Of a DNA stretch of 64,000 bases, positions 20,640-30,474 are shown piece after piece. Origin of the DNA: Ophiosphaerella korrae. Lineage: Eukaryota > Ascomycota > Dothideomycetes > Pleosporales > Phaeosphaeriaceae. A program made the translations under genes and the position numbers. The notes beneath the pieces are model-generated. The model was not told the DNA's origin and ran no database searches. It saw only the letters and a list, made by a program, of their open reading frames with translations. The DNA lies in NCBI GenBank assembly GCA_028456385.1, contig JALNQF010000003.1, positions 186,001 through 250,000 of the forward strand. The letters are read 5' to 3'. Numbering within the stretch: position 1 is the first letter of the stretch; each line of letters starts with the position of its first letter.

Positions 20640-23600
20640 ATGAACGACATCGAAGCTGGTATACCCAGCGAAGAATGGAGACTCATTCAAGTTCTTTGCG
20701 CACATAGGGACCGCTTAAGACACAAACTTGAATACCAGCCACTAGAGGCCCAGGAAGACGACCAGTCCAACCTTACGTACACAAATGCGGTCGCTTTCTT
20801 TGACTCGAGTCTGCGGGACATCCTCGGGAACACTGATCTGGATGATATTGTCGACAGTGAATTGGCTCAGGGAGACGCAACAACTCAAGCCCAACTCAAG
20901 GCACTATGTGCGGTGTTAGATAAGCTAGTTGACACTGAGCAGGCGGATATTATAGCATCGCAAGTCCAAAAGCTAGATGAGAGTCCGCGCGCATATAAAA
21001 ACTTGCATGCTCTGACTACCGTACTCCGAAACACGAACTGGGCCTTTGAGCTTGTCACAGGCCAGGGCCGCGGCCTGTTTGCATTAGCATCAGAGACCAT
21101 AGCATTGAACGCAATGAATAGTGTTAGCAGGTTTAGCAACTACCTCTTTAGCCTTTCGAGACCAAGCCTAAACGACATTCCGCCATCAAATCCTACTAGC
21201 ATTACGACCGAAGGAAGTCCAGCTGATAAGCCTAACCCTCTACTCTATCCATTACAGTCTCTCATTGGTCTTTTGAAACTCCTCCCGCGGAAAAAGACAC
21301 TGCAACCACTTGATCCTAAGACAATAACACCTCCCCAATTGACGTCTTGTCCAATAAACATCCCAAGGCAGAATCCAGATCCAGTGGAAAAACATCACCA
21401 TGAGCACAGAGTTCTGGTGAAGCTTCTCGATCCCCGCACAATTGAATCCCAAGCGGCGAGCGCAAATTCTGCCTTGCATCTATTTCTATCCACTTGCAAG
21501 GACATTTCGAAATGGCAGGAGTGCCATTGTGATAATTACGCGGTGATGTGAGTAACCTTACATATCGCCAAGGATCATTGCCTAATGAGCATAGTAATGG
21601 CGACTGTTGGAAAGACATGGACGGCTTGAGTCTTTGCGAAGAAATAGAATACGCAACGGACATGAGCCGCCGAATATGTCTAGCCTCCAAAGATGGGAGG
21701 ATATTTGCACTCGGACCTGGTTCCAATATACAAAACATGCAATGGAGAAAGTCTCGACCAGGCTATCAGCCGAAAAAAACACTGCGCAGCTTGCTGAACG
21801 CGCCTTCCATTAATGCATCAGTCTCAAAATCAGGCCCAATACCGCCGACATTCAACCTCAGGCAGAGACGTGCTCTAGCAGCGAAACTCGCAACTAGTCT
21901 CTCAGTTTTCCTAGGCTGTGGCCATACACTCAAGTCCTGGGACCCGGAGAATGTCTACTTTCTCATCGCCTCTGACGGTCAATACCTCCTTCAAGACTCC
22001 TACGTCTCTTGCATTATCGACGACGAAGACCTAACCTTGAAAGCACTGAAGGAGGCAAGATTTGAGGAGCCAATTTCTCTTTTCGTTTCCCTTGCAAGGC
22101 TTCTCATGGAGATTGAAGATGGAGTCTGTCTTCAGCACATCTCTGACGAAGAGTTGCGAATCAAGATCCAAGCTGGACTCGAGCAGCCAGCAACTTTAGG
22201 ATATGGTTCGGAATATTACTGTCAAAGCACCGAACAAGATGCCAACCTTGACCTTGCACGAACGCCGTACATTGACCGGATAGACTATCTACATGCGGTG
22301 ACGGCCCTACTCAACTTTGACAAAATATACAGAAGGGCTTCCACCGCTACGAAGTCTTTGACGAACAACGACATTCTCAACACTATAAAGGATCTTTTTC
22401 AGAAAGAAGTCGCCAATATAATTGCAAGCACGGTTCGAGAGAGCAATAATATTGGTCTAATGCAAAAGAGGGATGAACGGCTACCAAATAACACAAAGAA
22501 TTGGAGCCGGGAACCGCTAAGAAGACCTCAGGAATCATCCGTCTATCTATTCGATGACAAACCGTAAGTTCAAAGTGTCCGGATCGTGCATCAAAGTATC
22601 TAATCTGCTTCTAACAGGGCTGGTGAGCTGGATGCTGACGACTTCTACCAAGAATTGAGTGCATTCCACAAATCCTGTGAAGCAGAGGATGGGCCAGAAA
22701 AAGACCCAAAGTCACGGCTGGTGTTCACCAAACCTGCGCGTGCTGTTCGTGTAGCTATCCTCGACACAGGAGTCAACAAAGCTCATCCAGCCATCGAGGC
22801 TGGCTTCGAGATGGAACGTTTGCGCCCCGATCGATGCTACAGCTGGGTTGGCGAAAACAATGACAATGTCCACGATGACCATGGCCACGGAACTAATGCA
22901 ACGAGCCTCCTACTTGAGGTTGCCCCAAACGCTGACATCTATATTGCTAAGGTATTCATTGGAGAAAATATTAAAGTTGACGAGGTTGAGAATATTGCCA
23001 AAGTGAGTGAGAACTTCTCTGATGAGTCCCAATCCCAAGGAAGAATGCTAACCGCTAATTTATCTCCATTTAGGCAATTCATCACGCTATCAACGTGTGG
23101 GAAGTGGACATCATCTCGATGTCCTTTGGATTAGAGCCTCTCAACTCCGCCAGTCCCATCCTCCGCGAAGCGTATGGCAAAATTGCACGAGAAATAGAAG
23201 CTACAGACAAAATATTCCTTGCCGCAGCTGGCAATAAAGGCAACAACGCGGACAGACCTTTTCCAGCTGCTTGCGAGCAGGTCTTCTGTATTCACGCTTC
23301 CACAGGAAAAGGGAAAGACGGGCAGATCAGCCCAGACACACGGGGAAGTGATGACAACTTTATGACACTTGGCATTGCGGTTCCATTCATCAACATGAAA
23401 GATCCGAGTCGGGCAATAGAGTTCAAGTCGGGAACATCATATGCGACGCCAATCGCTGCCGCTATCGTAGCCTATGTTCTATACGTGGCAGAGACTCTCC
23501 TGCAGATTCAACCAAATACCTTGGACTGCCTGCGAACTAGAAATGGGATGCGGGAGATGTTCAGTCTCATGGCTCATCCAACCGATCGAAGTGGCTATCG

Positions 23601-23760
23601 ATATTTAGCACCATGGGTGAAACTTTGGGTTAGGAATTGGCATCACGATTCTGTCAAGATTGGAAAGATTAAGAATATCATCCTTGACGCGCCGGGACTT
23701 CAATACAGTACACAGGTCAAGAAGGTTAAGTTCAATGTAGCGACAAGAGAGAATCTATAG
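20640..23760 (+). CDS. Subtilisin-like (S8) serine protease with DUF7580-type N-terminal region
   Basis: Four exons, 20640-21547, 21595-22563, 22618-23002 and 23074-23760, join in phase to about 982 aa. An in-frame ATG at 20577 would add 21 residues. Introns are 47, 54 and 71 nt. The N-terminal two thirds resemble the fungal DUF7580 region (RRALAAKLATSLSVFLGC, then SWDPENVYFLIA), which often accompanies HeLo/incompatibility proteins. The C-terminal third is an S8 peptidase: Asp675 in VAILDTGVN, His716 in DDHGHGTNAT, oxyanion Asn808 in AAAGNKGNN and Ser876 in SGTSYATPIAAA, so it looks catalytically complete. No signal peptide is seen, so it is probably cytosolic. It lies divergent to the NLR and upstream of the gasdermin-like candidate, matching the HET-Q2 arrangement of Podospora. 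Confidence 0.88.
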
Positions 23761-23834
23761 GTCTGGTGCCTGACTACAGTAGCTGTCCATATTGCAGTGT
23801 CATATTTTCTGTAGATAAACCGAGTTGGTACAGT

Positions 23835-24275
23835 GATGTTTCAAAAGTTTGGAATGCCAAGCCCACCCTACTATGTAACTCTTATCATTATGGAGAGAGA
23901 TAAGAGTACGCAAGAAGGTGGCTACTTCAGTCAAAGCTATATTGAGGCTCTCCACGGAGGTTTACTACCTAACTGGTAGTGGTCTTAACTTTTTATGCAG
24001 GATAACACACCTATATATACCTATAACTTAGCTACCTTACTTACTTGACCTTAATCCCATTGAGTACCTCGAGTAGCATCTTGAAAAGATAGTATGTAAG
24101 CACTATCTATAATATAATAACTCCTTATAAGCTGAAGGGGAGTAGGAGGGCTTTGATAGCGCGTTGAAGGAGTGCTGGCGGCGTATACTAGGTGCGCTTA
24201 TACGCAAGCTCATTATGAGTATGCGAGGGAAATTCAAGCTTGTAGGCACGCGCGAGACTGGCAGACTAAATTCTG
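23835..24275 (+). mobile_element. Tc1/mariner transposase relic (3' half)
   Basis: Pieces of a fungal Tc1/mariner transposase can be read despite stops: FGMPSPPYY, IIMERDK, LFMQDNTPIY (second DDE Asp region), LNPIEYLE near 24050 and a C-terminal DSALKECWRRILGALIRKLIMSMRG near 24150-24235. An internal stretch between the second and third is lost. The first 190 bp are matched in inverted orientation at 26341-26535. Confidence 0.8.
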
Positions 24276-25078
24276 ATTCAATCATCTTCAAATACATATA
24301 AAAAACCGAGTTTCTATATAATTTTAGGTGGTGGGTGGTTGTAAACGATGAGACATTAATCTCGTGTTGGGCGGCGTGTACGAAAATATTCCAAACCTAT
24401 GGCCTAGTACTGTAAGCTGAGAGACACATAATTTGGCTCACTCGGCCGCTTCTGAACTGGAAATTTTCACTTTTCCCATTTTCTCATTTTGAACGGTGTA
24501 AGCAGTCCACCCACGGGACCGGGTCGAACTGCATAAGGATTAGCAGACACGGTGTGCAGCAGCCAGTAGAATCGACTCGTCCTCTCTTTTTCAATGAAAA
24601 GCCTTCGTGCGGGGTGAATAATATTCTCACCGGAACCAGCAGCGAATCGGAATGCGAAGGTCTTCGGCAATTCTTCAGAGCTGAGCAGTCTTACTAGCCG
24701 CAAATACTCTAAGAAGGCGACCACTATCCTTTATTTTATGCAGCCCAGATAATATCTTGGTTCTGTCGGCCGGCATGCCAATAGACTCAGAAATTTAGTA
24801 AATTCAGAGTAACAAGAACTCCAACCTTGTGCTTGTTTGCAGACCAGGCAGTAGCTATGTGGTAGGCCTACTCGTCAGCCGTTCAAGGCAGCAAGGGGTG
24901 CATGCGCCTAACCCGACCATACTAAAATCTCAGATAACTAGAAACTATATATATTCTGTGGGAGCCCTGCTTGTGTGCTTGTGCGTGCTAACCTTGCAAG
25001 GTAAGAGAACACAGAATCCAAGGACCTTCCTTTACCCTAGAGATAACCGATCAGTCACATTCATCTCTATTACATAGC
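24276..25078. other. Intergenic, no gene supported
   Basis: AT-richer sequence lies between the transposase relic and the minisatellite. Short frames have no family resemblance. The right part is the likely promoter zone of the gene at 25239. Confidence 0.45.
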
Positions 25079-25222
25079 CTCTTGGCAAGAGCATTTGACT
25101 TAGCAAGAGTATTCGACTTGGCAAGAACATTCGACTTGGCAAGAACATTCGACTTGGCAAGAACATTTGACTTGGCAAGAGTATTCGACTTGGCAAGAAC
25201 ATTTAAATTGGCAAGAGTATCA
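25079..25222 (+). repeat. 18-bp minisatellite just upstream of the gasdermin-like gene
   Basis: About eight copies of a unit close to GACTTGGCAAGAACATTC follow each other, with a few substitutions per copy. The array ends about 17 bp before the proposed start codon at 25239. Frames across it encode hexapeptide repeats on both strands, but these are out of frame with, or upstream of, the conserved protein. It probably lies in the promoter or 5' leader. Confidence 0.92.
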
Positions 25223-25238
25223 ACTTGGGTCATTCAGT

Positions 25239-26111
25239 ATGCCAATCAGCATCAACCCAAAAGCTTCATACCATCTCTGCCCAGACTTCTCAACAGGAAC
25301 TCTAGAAGGCTCCCCTCTCCAACTCGGCTCCATTCTCAAAAACCTTGACGTCGACGGCCTAGCTCCCGTGAATGAACGCTCGCTCATCCCAGTCCTAGAG
25401 GAAGAACGCTGGCCTCGAAATGGACCGGACGTCAAAAAGGGGCTCAAGTTTTCCATGTCGGACCTCAAATCAGCCGAGTTCTCCCTCTGGGCGAAAGTCT
25501 TTGGCGCAAATGGCCTTGGTGGCAAGCTTGGGTGGCTATCAAAGTGGGCGGAGGATGAGGATTTGACCATCGACGCACTGAAGACGAGATATTTCAACCC
25601 GGATGATGAGTATATGGCTAAAGTGCTTGCCTCGCGGGAAGTTGCCGCACGACTCAAAGTCACGAGGAAGAAGCTACCTATTTACATGATTACGGGATTG
25701 AAATGGGTAGAAGGGGCTTCTCTGACCAAGAGAGAAGGGAGAACTCATGGACTAACCGCAGAAGGCGGTGGTGTGGATCCTAATACCGGAATTGCCGTGG
25801 CAGGGACTGGAAACCTTAGGGATGAGGAAACGGCAGAAGCGTCGTTTAGGGAGTCGAGTGACTTCATCCTTGGATACCGTGTGAGAAAGATTTCGTGGAA
25901 CATGTGGGGAAAACAGCAAACTGAAGACAAAGTTGCTGGTGCTGTGTTAGAGGACAGACATGAAAAACCGGCTGTTCTCGCTAGATTTGGCTTCGTCGAC
26001 GACTACATCGGGGAGAACGTGGAAAATATAGATGATGCTGTTGCTTCTGGAAAAGCCATTGTCGATACAGATGGTGAGAATGAGGAATTATTCGTTTGGA
26101 TTCTGCCTTGA
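25239..26111 (+). CDS. Candidate gasdermin-like pore-forming protein
   Basis: This is a single-exon 290-aa protein starting MPISINPKASYHL. It has no signal peptide and reads as a mixed beta protein: PLQLGSILKNL near residue 30, VKKGLKFSMSDLKSAEFSLW near 65, KLPIYMITGLKWVEGASL near 150, FRESSDFILGYRVRKISW near 210, and a C-terminal short acidic helix region ending LFVWILP. The order LGxIL, long amphipathic strand, PIYMITGLK, then another strand hairpin is compatible with the gasdermin N-domain plan (compare VLxVxT..LxT). The real argument is position: it follows a subtilisin gene, as HET-Q1 pairs with HET-Q2. Structure prediction is needed to decide; it could be an unrelated fungal family. The frame is open upstream into the minisatellite (to 25167), which I judge not translated. 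Confidence 0.5.
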   Translation: MPISINPKASYHLCPDFSTGTLEGSPLQLGSILKNLDVDGLAPVNERSLIPVLEEERWPRNGPDVKKGLKFSMSDLKSAEFSLWAKVFGANGLGGKLGWLSKWAEDEDLTIDALKTRYFNPDDEYMAKVLASREVAARLKVTRKKLPIYMITGLKWVEGASLTKREGRTHGLTAEGGGVDPNTGIAVAGTGNLRDEETAEASFRESSDFILGYRVRKISWNMWGKQQTEDKVAGAVLEDRHEKPAVLARFGFVDDYIGENVENIDDAVASGKAIVDTDGENEELFVWILP

Positions 26112-27070
26112 GTTGGTACGGATATATACTTGTGGATGTTATAGTAGTCTGTAATAACATGTACCCTTTATATTACCTTAAAGATATAACTATAATGAAT
26201 ATCGGAGTATCTAGATTTTGCGACTTCATTATATCACCTAGCCATATCTTAACGGCTTTCTCTATATATCGTAAGTAGATATAATACGTAGAAAAGTTAT
26301 AGGTGTAATGTGGTGTTGAGCTATCTAACTCCTCGTTACCGCAGAGGTATATATATAGGTGCGTTGTCCTGCATAAAAAGTTAAGACCGCCGCCAGTTAG
26401 GTCATAAACCTCCGTGGAGAGCCTCAGTATAGCTTTGGCCGAAGTAGTCAACTTCTTGTGTATGCTTATCTCTCTCCATAATGATTGGAGTTGCATAGTA
26501 GGGTGGGCTTGGCATTCCAAACTTTTGAAACATTACTGTAATAAGAGGACTACCTCTAGGGGATAATTATATAATAGAGTGTTAGCTGAGAAGTATACTT
26601 TGTAAGCAATTTCTCTTATCGGTAAAAGGGTTAGGTTGAGTAGATAGAAGTGGATTTATATCCGAAGGTTGTCCGTAAGGTAAAAAAGTCATCCCAGCTT
26701 GTTGAGGGTCATTGCGTCGGCCGAGAAATCAGGTTGCAATAGGTATCAGTCATTCATTGCGGAGATATTTTGATGTAATTCCTTTCTAAGAGTACTCTGC
26801 ACGACACGTGTCTCTTTCTATTGGAGTACACCTTGTATTGAAGTTGTTGACGTGTGATATATCAATTGGCTCACTTTTAGGACTGCGCCTCAGCAAGTAT
26901 CAGCTCCTGCAGAGGTCTGATTGGATTTTCCGAATCCGGTAGCCGAATAAAAGTTCAATTTGTCAGCAAAGTTGCGGGGTAGGTTGCAGTAAGGCTCATT
27001 TTGCAGGCGGCCTCTCTAAGATTCAACCTACATTCACCAGTATCGCAACAAACTCTCCTAGAATCACACG
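26112..27070. other. Intergenic with inverted transposase fragment
   Basis: Apart from the relic at 26341-26535, this AT-rich stretch holds no supported gene. The part before 27071 should be the promoter of the small Cys-rich gene. Confidence 0.45.
26341..26535 (-). mobile_element. Tc1/mariner transposase relic, inverted copy
   Basis: The reverse complement closely matches 23835-24022 (same FGMPSPPYYA, MERDK and LFMQDNAPIY coding text, with about one difference per ten bases). Together the two copies form a large inverted pair around the gasdermin-like gene. Confidence 0.85.
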
Positions 27071-27529
27071 ATGTTCGCTTTGGCACAGAAACTACCATGG
27101 ATTTGCGTAAGAGTAAAGAAGATTCGTATCGTTTTGTCCTAACGCATCATGTAGTGTGCTTGCGGTTGCCAGAATGAAGCTACGGCTACTGATTGCGCAC
27201 ACTGTCCTATTGAAGACAATCAAGGCAATAGTTTAGCGAGGCACAAAAAGTGCGGAACTTGTCCTCTTGTTTCTCCTCCTGTTGAGGCGACTACTTTCCC
27301 TCTACTTGATATCCTTTATGAGCCCCACTTCCTCCCCCCATATAAGTCCACACCACAGTCAGTTGCATGGTACTGTGTAAGTGAATACGTGTTTTGATGA
27401 AAGTGTACCTCTAAATTCACAAAGTGCAATTGTGGATATGGATCGGTGTTCTCAGAAGTATCCCCTACTTGTATCAGTTGCGGGCACTATAAGTGTAGCA
27501 ACTGTATGACTGAGGGTTCTAGTAATTAG
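27071..27529 (+). CDS. Small Cys-rich zinc-ribbon-like protein
   Basis: Three exons, 27071-27106, 27155-27376 and 27425-27529, join in phase to 120 aa. Both introns are 48 nt with GTAAGA/GTAAGT donors. The protein has paired cysteines throughout: PWIC then CACGCQNEA, DCAHC, KKCGTC, VAWYC then CNCGYGSV, and CISCGHYKCSNC. This spacing (W-x-C...C-G...C..CGH.RC..C) is typical of short fungal zinc-ribbon-like proteins of unknown role. No ORF here is long enough to be noticed without splicing. Its place inside the cell-death-type block may be chance. The splice joins are supported by the cysteine pattern continuing across both introns. Confidence 0.75.
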
Positions 27530-28280
27530 GGTTTTGTACAATCTGGGCTATGGCGTGGAATATCATGTAGAGCCAGATTAGACGGCTTCGCAACAGCTTC
27601 AGAACACAGGCCGTGGAAAGGAATTGCTGGGACAAGTATAACATTGCCAAGCTAGGTACCTTCGGCTATAAGCCAAGTGAATATTTAGATGGTGTCATTA
27701 ATTAGTATATGCAACTAAATTTGTAAAACATGTTTTGCTACATCTACTGCGCTCTGTAGCTCGGCATTATTTTATTTTATTAATTTTCAGTTTAACTAAG
27801 CTTTTTATCGGACGAGAAAATATTCTACCCGTGGTAAGTTTTCCTTTATATTGCAATGTTTGTGTATTATTATAGAACTACCATTACTCTACATTTGCAC
27901 TGGCAATACAAGGGCCGGCCGAGAAGTACATCTTCAGTCGTGTAAACTAGTCTCTCTCCGCAACCACTCACTCGGCCAGTTCTTAGGAGGTATTGGAGCT
28001 CAATCAAGCAGCCTACCTCATGGGGAGGCTCCAGATGTTGATCACAGATCCTCAAGCACGTCAAAAGATCATTAACAAGCCCATCCTACGCTGGTAGCCT
28101 TGCTAAGAAGTCTTGATGTCATGGGAAGCAAACATGTATCGCTGCAGAGAGAGCTGGATTGGCGCCTGTCCGTGTGCAACAGTCTTATCATGGCGGCTCC
28201 CTTTGCCAACATATTTCCATTTTGGAGGGTGGGAGGGTCTAGGGATCTGCATTTTCTGTATTGCGATGGCACACCTATGT
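27530..28280. other. Intergenic, no gene supported
   Basis: This lies between the 3' ends of the Cys-rich gene and the HeLo-pseudokinase gene. The antisense frames near 28100-28440 are shadows and no feature was recognised. Confidence 0.45.
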
Positions 28281-30065
28281 TCATACCGATCTATATACCT
28301 TGCACTCTGCAAGCCTCGCCACGAACTCCCAATATGATTGAGCACTATCAGAAGATGGCAAGACTTCTGGAACCAATGCTTCATGCTGGTCATCGAGAAC
28401 CGTGTCGGAGTCCTGCTTCGCATCGTCTGATGCTGCATAACTCTGGGTTTCTTGGGTAACGGGAACAGTCAATAGACGCTGTACCGTGTCTCTGTATATA
28501 ATACCCATCTTGGGTCCCAATCTAGGGACATAGGCAGTGATGAGTTTTTCGTGGAATCTCGCCTGCGTATACTTGTCTTTCCAAAGGGTGTTGATCCTCC
28601 TCCACAAGCCAATCTCTAGGAGGATGACCCCCAAGGCATAGAGGTCGTGAGCAGTTTGGAACCTTTGATGGTCAGTCATGTCCTTCAAACCCTTGCGGGA
28701 AGTGAACTGTGCGACTTGAGGGTGCCGGTAAAGGTCGTGCTCGAAATGCGTCATGGAATATTCCAATGTGATCTCGCTGGGGTCGGTGGGCCTTGAGAAG
28801 GTGAACCCATGAATATATGGGTCACAAAGATGTCTGGCCTCGCTTTCATCCTCATCGGCTAGGAAAATGATGTTGTTCGAGCGGGGGGACCCATGCACCC
28901 ATCCGCAGTCGTGAAGCCGCAGCAGTGCAGTGACGAGGATTTTGGCCAATTCAAACTTGTCCCCCAAGTCAGGTAAATATGGGTCCTCGCCCCTGTTAAG
29001 TAGGTTGTAGAGAGACACCACTTGTCGGCTTGCCGACTGAGGCAGCCTATATATCATGCCGTATCTAGGAAACTCGTCGTCTTCGAAAAACCCCAGGCAA
29101 TCTTGGATACGGAAATCCGTAGGCTTGAGCGTTTTTGTAGAGAGCAGCTCGGCAATGCGATTGATGCGCCTGTCGATCAGTGCCTTCACAGGACTTTTGG
29201 GGTCAAATTCCTTCCACTCGATTAGGATTCTCATGTTGTCTGTGACTTCTTGGCCACTGTTGTCCTTATTGCGGATGCGATATCGTCCCATGGTCCGAAA
29301 TTCGGATGTCGTACGTTCTTTAAATGTTTCAATCAGCGTGCGGCTCCGCCGCTGTGACATATCCATGGCCTTGTCCTCCGGAGACATGATGGCAAGCTTT
29401 AACTGCGCAGATGTTTGAATGCAGTCGTATAACAGAGCAACATTCGATGGCGATGAGCTACTGGACTCCTTGAGCTCCCTGCATGCAGCATTGACACTTT
29501 CTACCTGACTGGCATTGCGGGTCCCTCGAAGGACTGTTGAGTGGATAAACCTGTCGATGGCAACAGTCTCATTGGTTCGTAATAGTGCATGAAGTCCATC
29601 GTTGAAGTCTTTGAGGTCTACTACGAGAGAGGCAAATTTGGCCTTGTCTGATACTGCCCAGTGAAGCTTGAAACTGATTTTAGCTTTAGTCGAAGGCATT
29701 GTCTGTCTCGCTGCTGCAGAGCCAGCCGGTAGCAGTGGAAATGAACCTGACGGGCAATGGACACCGTACTTGGATGCAAGAGTATCCGCATGGCTTAGCA
29801 TTTGCTTGGTCTGTTGTAGCAGGCCGACCACTAAATCGAACAACCCATTCTCCCGCAGTTGGGCATCTAGGACTCCAGATTCTGCGCCGAAGTATTGACC
29901 CCAACTAACAAATCGTGCCTGTTGAATCTTGAGCTTCCATAGCAGAATGGGCGCATCCTTCTCCAAGCCCTTAGCCGTGCTCAAGAGTTCGTACGAAGCC
30001 TTGATGGCCTCGAAGAGGTGAATCGCAACACTTATCACACCCAGAACTCCAAACGCAACATCCAT
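28281..30065 (-). CDS. HeLo-domain protein with C-terminal pseudokinase (MLKL-like plan)
   Basis: This is a single-exon protein, 594 aa from MDVAFGVLGVISVAIHLF. The frame is open 35 codons further but that part has no domain character. Residues 1 to about 210 match the fungal HeLo (prion-inhibition and propagation) domain: hydrophobic first helix, then YELLSTAKGLEKDAPILLWKLKIQQARFVSWGQ. From about residue 255 to 560 there is a kinase-like fold with broken motifs: HGSPRSNN in place of HRDxKxxN, and IHGFTF in place of DFG. No VAIK-type Lys is evident. HeLo domains such as HET-S are membrane-toxic cell-death effectors, and the pairing with a pseudokinase resembles animal and plant MLKL. It diverges from the kinase-ankyrin gene across about 410 bp. 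The domain call is good; the activity is inferred. Confidence 0.82.
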   Translation of the reverse strand: MDVAFGVLGVISVAIHLFEAIKASYELLSTAKGLEKDAPILLWKLKIQQARFVSWGQYFGAESGVLDAQLRENGLFDLVVGLLQQTKQMLSHADTLASKYGVHCPSGSFPLLPAGSAAARQTMPSTKAKISFKLHWAVSDKAKFASLVVDLKDFNDGLHALLRTNETVAIDRFIHSTVLRGTRNASQVESVNAACRELKESSSSSPSNVALLYDCIQTSAQLKLAIMSPEDKAMDMSQRRSRTLIETFKERTTSEFRTMGRYRIRNKDNSGQEVTDNMRILIEWKEFDPKSPVKALIDRRINRIAELLSTKTLKPTDFRIQDCLGFFEDDEFPRYGMIYRLPQSASRQVVSLYNLLNRGEDPYLPDLGDKFELAKILVTALLRLHDCGWVHGSPRSNNIIFLADEDESEARHLCDPYIHGFTFSRPTDPSEITLEYSMTHFEHDLYRHPQVAQFTSRKGLKDMTDHQRFQTAHDLYALGVILLEIGLWRRINTLWKDKYTQARFHEKLITAYVPRLGPKMGIIYRDTVQRLLTVPVTQETQSYAASDDAKQDSDTVLDDQHEALVPEVLPSSDSAQSYWEFVARLAECKVYRSV

Positions 30066-30474
30066 GACGGGTCCTTGGGACGGGTGACTCGGGTTAAGCA
30101 GGCTGGAGCACTCGCCACGTAGGAAATAAGGGAGGTTAATGGGTATTTGCCTTTTGAGGCTTGGTGTCACAGGGCGAGGTGTTGATAGTGGCGCAGTCTA
30201 GTTAGGTCTAGGCCGCGTATCGCGACCAATCGAGTGCCTATGCAATGCTACCGAGGCAGATACGCTAGGACCAACCGAGACGTGTTTCGGTGGACGACAT
30301 CAAGATCTACGCTGCTCATGGATTAGTTAGGAGCGGTGGAGCTTCGGCCCCAAGAGGTAATTGGCAAATCAAGGTTGAGCGACGCGTAACCCTTGAGGCT
30401 GGACTGTCATGAGGCTGTACGACGTTGTGGTGAGGTCCAGGCAACGGTAATACGGTGCTCCTAACGATATCGCT
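30066..30474. promoter_or_regulatory. Divergent promoter region, HeLo-pseudokinase / kinase-ankyrin
   Basis: About 410 bp lie between two genes starting back to back. No specific site is recognised. The arrangement suggests shared expression of the pseudokinase effector and the kinase. Confidence 0.5.

Noticed and set aside
25082..25348. Frame encoding repeated hexapeptides (FDLART-type) across the minisatellite
   Set aside because: It is produced by the 18-bp unit, runs out of frame into the conserved gene, and has no conserved continuation.
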